NCBI GenBank assembly: GCA_029891345.1 | Contig: CM057009.1 | Location: 309,445,666-309,509,665 of the forward strand | Origin: Dryococelus australis | Taxonomy: Eukaryota > Arthropoda > Insecta > Phasmatodea > Phasmatidae | DNA: 64,000 nucleotides | Direction of reading: 5' to 3' | Part shown: piece after piece, positions 37,561 through 49,178 of the stretch | How positions within the stretch are numbered: the first letter of the stretch is position 1 | How the letters are laid out: each line of letters starts with the position of its first letter | Program-made: the position numbers and the translations under genes | The notes under the pieces: generated by a model | Told to the model about the DNA's origin: nothing | Databases searched by the model: none | Seen by the model: the letters and a program-made list of their open reading frames with translations, nothing else

Positions 37561-38385
37561 AGTAAAAATATCTCTCTGAACCAAAAAAAAATTCTCCTAA
37601 ATATTTTTTTCTGCGTAACAATATCTGTGTACATGGTAATGATGTCTTCTTTCGACTGCTGGTGTATCCCACTTTTTTTTTCTTTCCCCAATGCTCTAAT
37701 TTAGTGCAAGTCAGAAGTCTTAAGATGGGCAAAGATTTTTCATTGACTATAGCAAATGTTTTCTGTAAACTCTTGTTGTTGAGGGTTAGAGTTATATAAC
37801 TGTTACCAGCAGCTTTGATTTTGGAGTAGTTGTAAGTGGCAAATGGTCTGTTTTCGTGCTGTAACTTCACTTTGCAGATGGGAAAGTAAATTGAGTGGTA
37901 TGATGTTTACACAAGCACCTGAGTCAAGCTTGGAATTAACTTGAATAGCATTTTCAATTAGGAAGGTTTCCATCCAGCTCATTACACTGATGCTGGTGTT
38001 TGCTTTCAGTTTAGACACTAGACTGCAGTAGTAATCCTCGTATTTAAACTTGTCGAGCTTGGAACTTTCCAAATCTTCTTCCTTGGTCACTTGCTGAATT
38101 TTTTCCTGTTCACACTTAGTACACACTTTCGCAAAATGGTTTTGGCGACCAGACAGTGAACAAAGTTTTTCTCATGCCTGACACTTTTGCGAGTCCCTCG
38201 TGTGTTGATAACTACACCACTTGCATTCAATCTCTTCACTGAGTGTCTGTGCATTTGATATCTTGCTGAAACTATGGTTGCTGCTCCCCGTTTTGTGTTT
38301 TGTTTCGTTAACACTGATGTGATTGGTGTTATCCTGAGTGGGTTGCAACACCTGATTTGTTTTAGTTTATGCAACTTCTTATGTT
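37561..38385 (-). pseudogene. Ty3/gypsy Gag zinc knuckles and protease
   Basis: Minus-strand order: a segment ending LSEEIECKWCSYQH with one Cys/His knuckle, an in-frame stop, then CSLSGRQNHFAKVC, a CCHC knuckle in which the second Cys is Ser. A retropepsin follows with the active-site triad as DSGA (VNSKLDSGACVNIIPL) near 37915. After a frameshift near 37870 the protease continues through AAGNSYITLTLNNKSLQK to LRLLTCTKL and a short EDIITMYTDI linker. This is the upstream half of the same element as the Pol block at 33230, transcribed leftward, antisense to the host gene. Confidence 0.75.
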
Positions 38386-40269
38386 TAGAAGCGTTGATTT
38401 GTTTTCTTCTAGATCCAAATCCCCAATTTTAGCACTTTTTCTTGGGTTGCGCTATCGCTTGCTTTTCAGTCCTGTTAAAAATGCATTATATTTTTCACCT
38501 TTCTTTTGCTTTCAGTTATAAAACAAAAAGGGAGCATACAATATATTTTTCTTTGGATTGCAGTATGTTCAGAATTTGTTGAGAACAATATATACAGTCT
38601 TGTTTATGTTCTCTTTGGCGAAAGTGAGGATGGATTAAATTACTAGTGCATTATCTCCAATAACATTAAGAAGAATGGCAGTCTTTTACAATTCACTCTG
38701 AAATTTCAGAACAGACACTTGAAGTTAAATATAAAATGCCTGGCTAAATTTTTCAAATTGTCACTTAAATTGCCCTGCAGCAATAGTTTCACCAGTGCAG
38801 TGAAACATTCACTAAAGGGCCATTCCGTGTGCAATCACCAAGTTCTGATTGCTCGACTATCTTTTTTTATTCTAATTTTTTTACCACATATAGCCTCAGA
38901 AAAGAGTAGCTCAAAACTATTTTTTGTTTTATTTTTGTCTGCTACCATTTTGAGTAAAGGCTTGTTTTTCTTCCCAACTGCAAGTTGAAACAGGGCCTCG
39001 TAGAGGTTTTGATAAAAGGCCATTGTTGGCCTCATATGAAAGATAGAATATTTTTGTTTTTGCTGATGTAAAGAAAACATTTTAGGATTGCAAAAAAATG
39101 TATGGTTATAATTGAAAATAATTTTTTAACCCTAAGTAATTACCTCGAAATATGCCCAAATTTTGAAGAAATTTGCATTTTTAATAATTTTTTTAAGGGT
39201 ACTTGGCATTCTTTTGTGAAAAAATTCTACTTTTTTCACTGCTAGGAAACGAGGTCTCTTTCCCAAGGAGGGATGAAAGATATGTGAATTAAGGTGCTAG
39301 TATACAAGTTTTACTTTACCCTTTCATACTGTTGTCAATATGTGATATTGCTTGATTTTGTACGAAATGGAATAACTTTTTTTCTAGAGGTGGTGAAAAA
39401 TAGCATTAAGTTTTTCTCCTTGTGGCATTTTCAAGGTGTGTTCATAGCATTTATTAGTACTTATTTTTATATTTACGTGGTATTTAGAAAGTGGTCCACC
39501 ACCTCGGGTTATACAAGTTATATGTCGGATGGTGCAGTAGACCTCGACAACACACAACCTACAAGACCGAAGATGGCAAATACAAAAGGGTGGATCGGGT
39601 TGTTCTTACCTGTGTTTTGTGAAGAGAAGTTGAAAGCTGCTTAGGCCGAGTCTTAAATAAATGTCTATCATTACCATGCAATCAATCATGTCATAAAAAA
39701 CAGTAGGGTACCAACATTGATATAATTGCAGAAAACTTTATATTTTAAAAAAATGACTGAATAAGGGTAAATTATATTATGAAAGAACAACACTCTGCAC
39801 AAATTCTGAAACCCATAAATATATTTAATGATGACTTTGTTATAAAAGATATTTCATGTAAATATGTAAATAAATAACTTAATTCTTTTGTTACATATTT
39901 GCGTATTAGATTTCCCTTTCATAATATCAGAATGCATATAATGTCAGCACAAAAAATCAACCTTCAAAGATTATTTTAATTAACATGATGGCAAGAAACA
40001 TGATAATAGGTAAAATTGATTAAAAGTGGGGTAAATATTGTAATAGAGACGCACCTCACAAAATTATCAAATTCATTAATTTTAAGAGTAACCTCATGTT
40101 TTGATGAGAGTACTACAAATTCTTGTTTTATTCTTGATTTTAATTAGGGAGTAGAATGTTAATGCTTGAGAATCATAATGAGTGGATAGGCACACCTGCA
40201 CTATTTACTTCATGCTTGCAGAAATTTATATATTTTAGAATTAAAAAAATGTTTTCTTTCATGATTTAG
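38386..40269. other. intronic DNA, possible old repeat at 38780-39080
   Basis: A minus-strand frame at 38835-39080 (contains FHMRPTMAFYQNLYEALFQL) is Lys-rich and protein-like but unassigned. A plus-strand frame at 39294-39644 ends in a hydrophilic segment (YTSYMSDGAVDLDNTQPTR) after a hydrophobic, low-complexity start. Neither shows a family signature. Confidence 0.35.
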
Positions 40270-40357
40270 GTAGTGCAGATGCAAGCCATTATTTGCCTTC
40301 TCCTGAAGGTGGTTCACACAATTACGAACAACAGGGGCGCATTGCCTCGTTCACAAG
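40270..40357 (+). other. candidate 88-base cassette exon inside the large intron
   Basis: The segment lies between a TTTCATGATTTAG acceptor and an AAG/GTGAAT donor and is open in two frames. One frame reads like ordinary protein (SADASHYLPSPEGGSH) but does not match the phase of the upstream exon. The phase-compatible frame starts VVQMQAIICLL and would shift the terminal exon into its other frame, ending in KYFPLPSE and TAA at 44759. It could be an alternative exon, part of a retroelement, or chance. Confidence 0.25.
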
Positions 40358-41573
40358 GTGAATATGGTCGAAATTATATTGGCTCCATGGTGTAGGGCAC
40401 AGCAAATTGTGACCACACTAATGTGGTGGGAAAGATGATATTACATAATGTTACAGGATAATATCAGTAGTCACCAAAAAAGTGTCACATTTTCAAGATG
40501 TCGAGAAGTAGAAGAAAGAACATCCCGTCAGCACTCCTTTACATGATACATATCGATAGCAGTATCAATATTTCTATGTTTATACTTGCTTTCAGAAACA
40601 GATATGCTCAAATTATTCAAAAGATAAGTTTCTAAATAATTAAGTCAGTAAATTTTATGGTGCAAATATTTACATTAATAATAACATTTTTAATGCAGAA
40701 ATAAAGTGATTTACCAAAAGTGCTGCCCTCTATAACCTTAAAGATGAATCCAATTATATTTTTAATGACATTACTTAAAAGCAGTGCCACCTATAACAAA
40801 ATGAACAACAGAAATACAAGTTTAACGAAAATATTTGTTAAATAACAGAAATTAGTGGCATATAAAATTTGAAGATTTACAGATATTAATTATTTTCTCC
40901 CATTAATACCATTTATTATACATAATAAATTTAATGATGCAAACATAATTTGAATAACAGTTACTAGAGTGCCAAAAGGGGATAATTGACCGCAATGGCA
41001 AATCAAGAAACAGACTTTGCCAAAAAAAAAAATTGTTTGGCAACAAAGGCAAACACTCAAAAGGTAATAAAATAAAACAAACCTAAGCTAAATGCTTACA
41101 GTGCCAGTTAATGGCACAAACGCTGATGGAAATCTGTGTTAAGTAAATATCACACTATGTACTATTTGATGCTTTAAGTAAACATACAAAAAATAGGTTA
41201 ATAAATTTCACATAAATTCTTCAAAATTAGATAATAAAAGCAGCACTCAAAAAATACTTTAGTGGTCAGGACAACTTAAACAATTTATGTTTTAAACTTA
41301 TCAAATAAAAAATATTAAATCTACGAGGTTGTGTGCCTCATTTCTCAGCATAATTCAACTTTGTTTATATTCAGAATGAAAAATTATTAGTATGTATAGT
41401 TTTTTTAAATTCAGCACACCCTTATTTTACTGAGAGTAAAATAGAAGCACTGCCATTTGTCAGGTAGTTATTGTCAGATTTAATTGCTTTCAAAAGATTT
41501 TAAATACTGAAATGACAAGGTTGAGCTGAGTGCGACCCCTGCAAAGCTGGTAATTCGGCGACCTGCAATACAG

Positions 41574-41601
41574 ACTGCTGCCTGTCACAACAGGCAGCAG
41601 T
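41574..41601. repeat. perfect 12-bp hairpin
   Basis: ACTGCTGCCTGT and ACAGGCAGCAGT pair exactly around a CACA loop, in a GC-richer stretch (41520-42050) just left of a SINE. No following run of T argues for a terminator and no known RNA is recognised. Confidence 0.7.
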
Positions 41602-42047
41602 GGGGTGAGAGCGGCATCTCACACACTCCCTCACTCCTGCCTTTTCCAGTGATGATTATCTCACAGCAGAGTAGCATCTCCCGGTCTCTACCACTTCCCT
41701 GAGTGACAGGCTTTCAGTTAGTTCTTGGAATGAGAGCAGCAACTGCTGCCTCAAAACAGCAGGAGTTGAGCATGTTTTGCTCTAAAGTCGCCACCCTGTT
41801 ATTTGCTGGTGTTAACTCCAACCAACAACTGACCAGCCTCTTGCTTTCTTCTCTACCTCCCTCCAGAACATTCCTATCAACTACCCTCCTCCCCTCCTAG
41901 GCCATTACTAACTGGCCCGTTTCTGCTCCCTCTTGCTTGTACACGCTTCCCTATCACTTCAAGTCGGCTGCCTCACTCGCCCTAACAAGGTCGCCAATCC
42001 CAACAGGATGCAGCTGTCAACATACTCACCTGCCTCCTAGCCCGCAG

Positions 42048-42345
42048 CCACGATGGCTGAGCGATTAGCACGCTTGTCTCCTACAAAGGCGAACCGGGTT
42101 CATTCCCCGGCAGGGTCACCGGATTTTCGCAAGTGGGAATCATGCGAGACGATGCCGTTGGTAAGCGGGTTTTCTTGGGGATCTCCTGTTTCCCCTACCC
42201 CTTCATTCTGATGCCGCTCCTTATTCATTTCAATCACCCTCATCGGCCGTCCAAATCTCTTCACTTCACTCCTAGCCTGCACTGTTCCCATTATCTCTGT
42301 ATCGACTACGGTGCCGGCCAGCCGCCCAGTCTGGAGAAACATGCA
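42048..42345 (+). mobile_element. tRNA-derived SINE, best-preserved copy
   Basis: The head reads CGATGGCTGAGCGATTAGC (A-box region) and CCGGGTTCATTCCCCGG (B-box region), a convincing tRNA gene promoter. The body contains CGGATTTTCGCAAGTGGG, CGGGTTTTCTTGGGGATCTC and GATGCCGCTCC. Position 42048-42115 could form the tRNA-like part. Copies in this window at 5055 and 21649 share the body. Confidence 0.75.
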
Positions 42346-42359
42346 CAGTGACGGGAAAC

Positions 42360-44711
42360 CCAAGTTTGCTGTGCATTGCCAATCAATTATGTTGTGACAA
42401 CCACGGACTCATGGGTTAACAGTTTCTTCTGTTTGTACAAATGTATTCTAAATATACATTATTTTGTGAATGTTTGTGACAGTAAACATTTTTGTATTAA
42501 TTTTCTTTTAAATTCAATTATAGTATTTAATTGTAAAAATTCGCAAAAACGATTTTCCACCACCTCTACTTATTTCCCCTGAAACTCTGTCACTAGGCTA
42601 TTTATGTAAGGTTCACAGGCTGAATTACAGTGAAGAACTGTATTTTTAAAATAATATGCAGTAACCCATGCCTATTTTCAAGGCATTTGAGACAGAAAAA
42701 TAATAAAGACTTGAAGAACTGTGTTGTTCTTTCCTATACTCTTTTGGGCAGGTAGCTTCATGACTAGTAAAGAATGCCTCATCTATACTAAAATTGGCCA
42801 TTCAAAAGGATATTTTGAAATAAAAACACATGTCATCTAAGAAGTGGCCCTTCCAGTCATGCAGGAATATGGTCTGTAACTGTGCTAAATACACAATGCA
42901 CAGTAAATAATAAATTTGTCCATTATTAAACAACAAAATATGGTTGTCAGCTGTGTCAACTGGCAACATGCAGTTAAAATATTCAATAAAAATTGCATAT
43001 AAAATCATATTTTATTACTATGTCACTGAATTTGTGATTGCTAGTCACACTGCAGAAAGTGTCGCATTTGAGAGTTTTCTCAATGGTTTGCGACACTTGA
43101 TTATCGTACACCCTACATTTCAGATATTTCCTTGAAAATTAAATACCAAATATGTGCTAATTCACAATTTTCAAGGGAAAGGTGTTGAGTAATATTGCAC
43201 TGCTTTAAGAAATGTAATAAAATCATCAACAAAATTATTCAGCATTGTGACATGTTTAATATTATGTTTTCCATTGTGGAACACACTAATCATAATGCCT
43301 GGCACAAGTGTACCTAAGCAGCAATCCTGAGTTTATAACCGACTTCTCTCAACCATACACAAAATTCTGTAATTGTCGCTTTGTACTCCTGGGTGTAAAA
43401 ATTACACAGGATGCACTCAAGTTTACACTTGGAAATATACAATCACAAAAAATATTAATTGAAATATTTCACAGTAAATGATTTAGTGTACTTGTGCTTA
43501 ATAAAATTATTAAAAATTATTTTATGCTTGTGACTTGTTGGTAGTATTATTTTACTTTCAGTGTTTATTGTATCTTAAATGAATACATTTTGGTTCCACA
43601 TTAACTAGTAAAATGTTAGCAAGTGTAATGCTCATATTCATATAAAGCTACTATCAGTGTCTTCTCTCTGCTGTCTGCTGTCCATACTCTTCCCTTGAAG
43701 GCAACTGATCAATAAATATGCACAGTGCCCTAAAACATGCATGTTCGATAAGCTGGCATGCATGATTGATTCACGTATTATATATTCCAGCATGTAATTT
43801 TTTTCTTTTGTGAACTGATCAAAAATTGAAGTTGTAACATTTTCTGCTTGATAGTTTCCAGGGTTGATAGGAAGTTACCATTGGTCATGGACTACCAGGA
43901 ATTCCCATTTTGGGTTTAAATTTCCTACATTGCCAGCTATATCATGGATTTTTTTTTTAAGAACTAGTAAAAATGTAGAAAATTAAAAATATTTGCATGA
44001 AAAATGTTAAATTTTTAGTATCACATCAAGAGAAAAAACTGTGCAACATTGAAATATTGAGTTTGTGTATGTATTACAAGACTGTTAACAAATCACAGGA
44101 ACAGAAGCTTATAATTAAATTAAGGGGCTATGAATGTGGATGAGTGGGTGACTGATCTTTCGCAAATAGTTATTGACAGGGTTAAAAAAGAGCAACTTGA
44201 TTTATTATCATGTTGATGAGAAATAAAAAAACAATCAAGTGAAGCAAGCAGCCCTGTGAGTGGCTGTTTACTGACTACATAGTGATTCTCCTGCTTACAT
44301 TTACTGAAGTCATGTTGATTATGCTGCACATGTGCTCGCTGTCTATAGCTTGCACATAAATGCACTGGTGGACAAAATTACCATGCAACCCTTATTAGAG
44401 AATATTTTTCCGACTTTGTGGGCGTTGGAAAATGATTGTACATGTACAAATGTTATGCATTTGTGACAGTTGTGTGATAAAAACACAGTAAAATTACTTT
44501 GTAGCAAGTACAGGGGAAACTTAATTTCAAAACCTGGTCACAAATGACCAGTTATATAGCAAGGTTACAGTGTAACAAAATGGTGTAGTGGGACTAACGG
44601 TTTTTATTTTCAATAAAAATGTACATATTTATTATTTTTTTTATTTCATGCTTAAATTTGTAATCAATTCGTTACTTGTTTTTCTTTGACTTTTTGCTAT
44701 TTGTGTTTCAG
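42360..44711. other. intronic AT-rich DNA, no recognisable feature
   Basis: Only short frames. A run of direct T tracts and AATAAA words is expected at this composition. Confidence 0.45.
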
Positions 44712-44831
44712 CAGACCCACCAGTTGGTTCTTGGAAATACTTCCCACTACCCAGTGAATAACAGCCTAATGATAGGAGACTACGTCACCCCAGGGAGTGC
44801 TGTGTTGACAGTGCCCAGCTATCGACAGTGA
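44712..44831 (+). CDS. terminal coding exon of the same unrecognised host gene
   Basis: A pyrimidine-containing tract and TTTCAG precede 39 codons and a TGA. Read in phase 0 from the exon at 25495, the tail begins QTHQLVLGN and ends GSAVLTVPSYRQ. The composition (Ser, Thr, Val, Tyr, Asn, Gln) continues that of the upstream exon, and the phases agree, which is the main support. The acceptor is a tandem NAGNAG (TTTCAGCAG), so use of the second AG would drop one Gln without changing frame. A second frame of this exon is open as far as a TAA at 44759 and would be used if the candidate cassette exon at 40270 were included. I do not recognise the protein. Confidence 0.62.
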   Translation, partial: QTHQLVLGNTSHYPVNNSLMIGDYVTPGSAVLTVPSYRQ

Positions 44832-45060
44832 AGGGAATCAAGCACCGTGTGTTTTTGTGGACAGACACTGGAGTTTACCTATGCAGCACACATCTGAACA
44901 GGTTTAAAGAGTAGTGCTGTGTAGGTGTCCTGTGAATACAACACAGTGGAAGAAATTATGAGTGTCACAAGCAAGTGGAAGCAAACTTGTGTTGTGTTAA
45001 CTACATCCTAGCTTGATGATCAAGCAACATGGGTAAATAAAGACTGAGTAGTTTACTAGA
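44832..45060 (+). other. 3' untranslated region of the host gene
   Basis: Sequence downstream of the TGA has no long frame. It ends near a canonical AATAAA followed within about 20 bases by a GT-rich stretch, the usual layout of a metazoan cleavage site. A longer alternative 3' UTR cannot be excluded. Confidence 0.5.
45036..45041 (+). terminator. polyadenylation signal AATAAA
   Basis: AATAAA lies 205 bases after the stop codon, followed by a TG-rich tract (TGTTGTTTGTGTT) at about 45062 that fits a downstream element. Many chance AATAAA motifs occur in this AT-rich DNA; this one is favoured by its position. Confidence 0.5.
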
Positions 45061-45227
45061 CTGTTGTTTGTGTTACTTGCCAGAGCACAAGTATTTGTAA
45101 TTGTTCAATGCAAGTCAGCCTCGAGTCGTGGATGACTTTGTTAGTGTACTGCTAGAAGTGTACAAAACTCATGGGTGCTCATCTGGCACATACAAAGTCC
45201 AATGCTATCCTTTTGACAACTTGAATA

Positions 45228-45269
45228 TTTTGTTAACAACGCATGCACTTTTGTTAACAACGCATGCAC
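45228..45269 (+). repeat. two exact tandem copies of a 21-base unit
   Basis: TTTTGTTAACAACGCATGCAC occurs twice head to tail. Each unit carries two palindromes, GTTAAC and GCATGC. It lies about 190 bases downstream of the proposed polyadenylation site. Confidence 0.9.
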
Positions 45270-45289
45270 TCAACACAAGTAAGTAAGAT

Positions 45290-47400
45290 TGCTTCCTAGT
45301 GATTTGGAAGTTGTGTATGTGTTCTTGTGTGTATGTGTGTATTGGTTTGGGTCAATCCAAGTGAAGTTGCAGTCAGTGAGGCTACTTTTTTAAATTTTTA
45401 TTTTGTGTGTGTGATCATGTGGATGACATTAATGATTGTTTTCATTTAAAACAAAAACATAATTTTTCTTTGGCAGACAGGCAAGTAACACCAATTATTC
45501 ATAGTACAATGCTCACCCTAATTCACATATCTTTTTTAAGAAATGTACTTATAAAAACAAATGCAAAATATTTAACACTGAAAAAATGTATACATAAGTT
45601 TCATATTGGAAAGATTATATAGACTGGAATCATGATTATTATAACATTATTTTACTTGGTGGAGCAGCACCATCATCTTTTCCCTATATCCTGTTTTTAT
45701 ATTTAAGGTACAGTGCTAACATACATTTCAGAATTCTAAAGTATGTATGAGGGGAATACTATTTTTTCAGAAAGAAATATTTCATTTTTATGATTTCAAT
45801 CCTGTGACAACAGTTTTTTATGGCTAGTTCTTTCCATTAGAAAAATTTTACCTAGTTTTTTGTAAACTCTAATAAAAGGTTACCTGCTGATACCTGTCTG
45901 CCGAATAGGTAGCTTCATAGTAGATACGTGTGAATTAGTCATACACTACACTGAAAACCATTTAACATCGATTGATTCTCTCGTTAATCACGGATAAACT
46001 TAATTTCATTTTAAAAATTTATCGTACAGTACACAAAACTTTTGTGTAACTCTTTTTTGTTAAATAACTATGTCATTTTAAGTATTTTTTGAAAAATTAG
46101 AAACTTCATTTGGCACCAGTAGGAATAGGAAATAATTTTTGGATTTCAGAATGGATAATAAAAAAAAAATCACACAAATTGGAAGTATCCTTAAATAGTT
46201 AAGCAAAGAATTAGCAATAAGTTTATGCTATTAATCATAAAAAAAACTTGTTTTCAACACATTTTCATAGAAAGCAAAACAATTGAAAATTGTTTTGTTA
46301 AGGTCTATGAAGATTTTTTTAGTGCTTTCTGCCATGGCATTATATGGCCATTGTTTATAAATAAATAAAAATATGTTGATATTATCTGAGGTTTTGAAAT
46401 TTTTGCATACAAAGGGTATCATACACACAAAATAACTATTAAAAATAGTACAGCAACTTCAATATTTTTCTCTGAACCACTTGGGATAGATTGATTGGCC
46501 TTCCTGGATTGACTTTTAGAAGTAGTAATGAAATGTGGTTTATGTTACTCAGTGTTTGTATGTTTTACAAATGAATTTTTTTTTGTGATTGTGTAATGCT
46601 AAACTCAATGCGGGAAGTATTAGATGGCTGCAAGCTTGTACAAGCTTGGAAGTAAAATTGCTAGAATTTTTACATTGAGGCAGCAAGTAGTGGCACTTCA
46701 GTTTTATATCAATGTGTATTTAAATTTTAAAATTACAGTGTCATTTGTAAGTGCTCAAGCAGACACGAGTTGCTCAAAATATTGTTGTGATGGTGTCCCT
46801 GTATGGTATTTTAACCCTGTAAAAATTTTTTACAGGCTATATTTTTTTTATAAATAAGGCAGCCCATTAAAATTTAAAAACTTGTACCATTTTGAAGCAC
46901 AATGTGTTGTAGTTTTGTTTTGGGAGTTAAGAAAGAATTTTTCTTTTGACATGTGAATTAACAGTTCATAAAAGCAGCATATAATGAAAAGTACATTTTT
47001 TTTACAATGTAACTTTATATTATTAATTATCATTTTGTTTCACGTATTAATTTTTCTTGTGGTACTGAGCATTGTGCTTTTTGAATTTAATTTAAGCACA
47101 TGTTTTTCTGTGGCTTGTTACTATTAACTATAGCCTCTTCACTGCCAGTGACTGCTATACGTGTTCTAAGTTTTGTAATTATATTTTACAATGTCACTAT
47201 CTTGGTATTATGAAACATCAAAATTCTAGGCCTTCATTTAGGGCTGAGCCAATTTATTTTTTATATAAGATGGTATATAACTTCTATTGCACCCTTCTAG
47301 GGGTTGTATTAGAGGACACATAGTAGATAAAGGTTTTATGAGGAACCCATTTCCAGGAACATACCATTTTGGTGCTACACGGATTATGTTTATCAGGTGT
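45290..47400. other. AT-rich downstream DNA without recognisable gene
   Basis: No family or repeat recognised. Confidence 0.5.
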
Positions 47401-47404
47401 TCAA

Positions 47405-48490
47405 TTCTCCTGCCTCATGTAGGTCAACGAGCTCTTACCTGTTTGCACTAAAAAAGCTGTCCAACGTTCGTTGCACACATTGTATCTGTGAAGCATGTTT
47501 CCACACACATGCTCAATAATATCTGTTGTGTTCTGAATGTCTTCTGTTGTAGCCACAATTCTGGCATGCAGATGTTCCTTCAATGTTACAGGGATCCCGT
47601 CAATAAGATTCTAAATGTGGCCCACATGAAAAAGATGAGAGGAGTTAAATCAGATTATTTTTGAGGCCAAGCAATCGGTCCACCCCAATTTATCCACCTT
47701 TCCTCAAATGTTTGGTTGAGGTGTTGTTGGATGGAACATGAAAAGTGTGCTGGTGTACTATCATGTTGGAACTACATTTGCTCATGATTGTTCAGTGGCA
47801 CATCTTCCAAGAACTCCAACTATACTTCTGGAAGGACTGTCATAAACATGGGACCAGTTAGGCAGTATGGAGTGATGTACAGTCTAATCACACATCTATC
47901 AATTAAACTGCCTGTACAGTAGTGCCGGACTTTTGCTGAAATGTATGGGAATATGTGGCACAAGGGTTTCCATCATCATGGGAATGTGTGGCATGAGGCT
48001 GTTCTTCATCCGAAATGTGGCTGTTTCAACAGTTGGAAACAGCCAAATGTGATTTATTGGTAAAAGTGTGCCATGGAAACTTGGGCTCATCCACACAAGG
48101 AGGTAGGAACCACATACAGAAGTTGACATGAGGCACATAATCAACTGGACCCATTGCATGTATCCTCTGGGGGTGATACAGGTGTAGCTGCTGTTTATGC
48201 AGAACATGCCAGACACTGCCATGAAATACATGAAATGGCTCAAGTACTAGTTGATAGGTTCTCTTCAACTCAGTGAAGTCCCTTACCTTTGAAGTCAAGA
48301 GTGCTGCACCTCCATGTAGCACCACAGTAGGTCGTTACATTTGAAAGTAGCGGTTCTAATAAGGGTAAAAGTTATATGTGATAACGTCACATGATGTGGG
48401 AAATGTTTGTGATGCAGGTGTTGTGCTGCTCTACCATTACATTGAAATTCACTGTTATTAAAAGCATGTGGTTGTTTTATGCAAAGTATG
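47405..48490 (-). pseudogene. mariner-like (IS630-superfamily) transposase pseudogene
   Basis: Minus-strand blocks in order: an N-terminal NGRAAQHLHHKHFPHHVTLS segment (helix-turn-helix of the insect type with a N-RAA--LY-erfP pattern), VWHVLHKQQLHLYHPQRIHA, VDYVPHVNFCMWFLP, then the strand leading to the first catalytic Asp, where the expected LFTDEA is degraded. Later come FQHDSTPAHFSCSIQQHLNQ (second catalytic Asp region, D..PaH), ERWINWGGPIAWPQ, SDLTPLIFFMWATF (degraded third acidic position) and a C-terminal tail with LHRYNVCNERW. Frame changes occur every 100-300 bases. No TIRs were identified. It lies 2.4 kb downstream of the host gene. Confidence 0.75.
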
Positions 48491-48509
48491 TGCCTGTACA
48501 GTACCACAA

Positions 48510-49178
48510 TAATTTGAAACCTTGATTTATGTCATCCTTGTAGCACTGCAACAGTATATTTCCAGACATGGATTCCTCATCTAAACTTTACCTACTACAT
48601 GCCCTCTACAACCAGTAGAAGTTTGTAATAGGAATTATGAAACATCCTGCATGTGTGTGTGTCTACATCTGTTAACTATATTTCAGTATTAACAACTGAT
48701 TGAGTGGCAATGTACAAGGGTGCAGTATGCTATGAAAGTGTAATGGTACCATTTTTTTTTTTTTTTTTTGCCTATTTAAAGAATTTTCTCATACTTGAGG
48801 CAAATCTCTGTAAGTGAAGAGAAGTAAGAATGTACATAAATTGAATTTCATTTTATTAGTTGTAAAGTCCAAGAAGTACGTTTTCTAACCGTGCCAAAGA
48901 AATTCCAGATATTAAATCATATTTACATTTTTTTCATGTTATGAAAGTACAGTACACTCCAGCTTATTCTTACTTAGTTTAACCAGTTTTTGGCTTATCC
49001 GTGCGGTGGTAAGGCAATGCTGTAAAGTGTGCAATTTAACAAACAGCGGTACTGTACGTTGTCTATCGCTGTGCGGTGTGAGCTGATGTTTATCTCTTTA
49101 ATCTGTCTGCCTGTCACAGACCCCTGCGTGAGACATCCATTTCCATCCATTCAAGCGCATCTGACTGACTCATCACAG
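48510..49178. other. AT-rich DNA with a poly(T) tract
   Basis: Contains T18 at 48753-48770; otherwise nothing recognised. Confidence 0.5.

Larger units (their letters stand above)
25635..44711 (+). other. 19.1 kb intron of the host gene, filled with mobile elements
   Basis: The intron is bounded by GTAAGT at 25635 and TTTCAG ending at 44711. It holds a divergent SINE, a TA-flanked element, a copia 5' end, a gypsy element with its own insert, a Cys-rich element fragment, another SINE and several microsatellites. Most protein-coding remnants lie antisense to the host gene. Its existence depends on the pairing of the two exons. Confidence 0.5.

Noticed and set aside
38835..39080. 81-codon minus-strand Lys-rich frame
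   Set aside because: Could be an old element ORF, but nothing identifies it; listed only within a region entry.
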